A DNA stretch of 64,000 bases from Natronomonas gomsonensis (GTDB lineage Archaea > Halobacteriota > Halobacteria > Halobacteriales > Haloarculaceae). The position numbers and the translations under genes are program-made. Position 1 is the stretch's first letter, and each line of letters begins with the position of its first letter. This document shows, piece by piece, positions 63,335-64,000 of the stretch. The stretch spans positions 3,286,001 to 3,350,000 of the forward strand of contig NZ_CP101323.1 in NCBI RefSeq assembly GCF_024300825.1, in the 5' to 3' direction. The notes below the pieces were generated by a model. That model ran no database searches, was not told where the DNA came from, and was given only the letters and a program-made list of their open reading frames with translations.

Positions 63335-63384
63335 CCATGAGCGAACTCATGGGTATATAAATTACGCCGACACGCGTATATAAA
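63335..63384 (-). promoter_or_regulatory. dnaG promoter: two TATA boxes and an inverted repeat
   Basis: TATA-like sequences lie at 63354-63363 and 63377-63384. Directly beside the inner one is a perfect inverted repeat: ccatgag (63335-63341), 4-base spacer, ctcatgg (63346-63352). The repeat lies between the TATA box and transcription start on the minus strand, a place where a repressor would act. About 36-65 bases of leader follow, unusual in this window. Confidence 0.5.
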
Positions 63385-63453
63385 CCTGCGGACGGACTCG
63401 GGCTTTGGCCAGCCTTCGGGACCGTTTATGTACGTCCACGACGAGGGCCGCGT

Positions 63454-63801
63454 ATGGGTATCGACGAACCCGATATCGACCCGACGGCGTTCTTGGAGGA
63501 CGTGGAGATGCGCATCGGCGAGATAACGAGCGTCGAACCATTCCCGGAGGCCCGAAAGGACGTGTACAAACTCGAAGTCGACTTCGGCTCCGAGACGCGG
63601 CAGTCGGCGGCCGGACTCACCGACCTCTATGACCCGGATGACCTCCTCGGTCGACAGGTCGTCGCCGTCGTCAACCTCGGGACGGTGAACATCGCGGGCT
63701 TCGAGAGTCAGTGTCTCGTCACGGGTGTCGACAGCGCAGGCGGTGGCATCGTCCACCTCCAACCCGAACGCGACGTGCCGAACGGGACGCGCGTGTACTG
63801 A
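63454..63801 (+). CDS. tRNA-binding OB-fold protein, CsaA-like
   Basis: A 115-residue EMAP/CsaA-type OB fold. It opens with 13 acidic residues and then MRIGEITSVEPFPEARKDVYKLEVDFG; VVAVVNLGTVNIAGFESQCLV is the typical late strand pair. CsaA binds tRNA and can act as a chaperone in bacteria. The archaeal role is unknown. A cgtttatg box stands at leaderless distance. Confidence 0.85.
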   Translation: MGIDEPDIDPTAFLEDVEMRIGEITSVEPFPEARKDVYKLEVDFGSETRQSAAGLTDLYDPDDLLGRQVVAVVNLGTVNIAGFESQCLVTGVDSAGGGIVHLQPERDVPNGTRVY

Positions 63802-64000
63802 TTGCCGTCGGTCTCTGACTGATGAAGAGGATTCTTCTTCGATACTGGCCATTGTCGAGCGATTAGCAACATTTAGGCGTGCGGGTCGGTAAGGAGTGGC
63901 AACCAATGGTCTCGACAGCGGAGAAATCTGTGTGATGACGGTCACACGGTGCTTGGATTGCCGGTATGGCTGTAGTGGCATATCGGCTGGATGGTGCTGG
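63802..64000. other. End of window, no supported gene
   Basis: 199 bases with no gene I can defend. An ATG at 63966 opens a frame that is still open when the window ends (only 12 codons), so a gene may begin there, but nothing more can be said. GC content is somewhat lower than average. Confidence 0.4.

Noticed and set aside
63966-64000. Start of a gene at the window end
   Set aside because: Only 12 codons are visible; cannot be supported or excluded.

Overview
The window is chromosomal DNA from a halophilic archaeon (Halobacteria). The evidence is the high GC content, proteins very rich in Asp and Glu, TATA-like boxes about 25-30 bases ahead of start codons with almost no leader, and a gene set typical of the class: archaeosine synthesis, small archaeal modifier proteins (SAMPs), a Kae1-Bud32 fusion, Spt4/RpoE', CDC48 and archaeal DnaG. 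I cannot fix the species. Natronomonas or a relative is only a guess. About 76 protein genes fill almost the whole window. I found no tRNA, rRNA, CRISPR array, insertion sequence, prophage or origin.

Layout. 1-6.7 kb (minus strand): partial hisS, a DUF5808-like membrane protein, then an information-processing operon: aIF2-gamma, a PIN protein, RpoE', Spt4, the GTP-dependent dephospho-CoA kinase, S24e, S27ae and Kae1-Bud32. 6.9-14.9 kb: a HAD hydrolase, an ArsR-type regulator with zinc ribbons, a nuclease-like protein, an AAA ATPase coupled to a metallo-beta-lactamase (MBL) fold hydrolase, a thiolase, a stress protein and a DsrE protein. 14.9-16.7 kb: hisB and hisA with two tiny genes between them. 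16.8-26.9 kb: a PiT phosphate transporter, ferredoxin, a regulator, a cysteine hydrolase, prepilin peptidase, a RuvC-like protein, LarC, a zinc dehydrogenase and CDC48.

27-30.6 kb is the most unusual part in composition: an AT-richer Tat lipoprotein gene, two strong hairpins, and a phosphate module (PhoU, PstB, divergent AbrB-PhoU) without pstSCA. 30.6-43.8 kb holds nucleotide synthesis (pyrG, guaAb and a small coupled protein), a hairpin-rich spacer, PspA, ThrRS coupled to a thioesterase, an acyl-CoA ligase, a second thioesterase, a GNAT enzyme and gatD. 43.9-50.7 kb holds membrane and secreted proteins, a Vms1-like translation-rescue factor and a likely D-glutamate pair (DgcN-like and DgcA-like). 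50.7-56.3 kb holds two SAMP genes around the archaeosine pair tgtA-arcS. 56.3-63.8 kb holds an epoxide-hydrolase-like protein, a cold shock protein, two cis-prenyltransferase homologues (one without its active site), a DUF92 protein, DnaG and a tRNA-binding OB-fold protein.

Most of the window is core genome, and many neighbours overlap as TGATG, ATGA or GTGA, which indicates translational coupling. The observations I find most worth following up are the SAMP1-like protein whose diglycine is hidden behind an eight-residue tail, the complementary cis-prenyltransferase pair, the hairpin-rich spacers, the nuclease-like protein with a cysteine cluster, and the small genes around the second SAMP.
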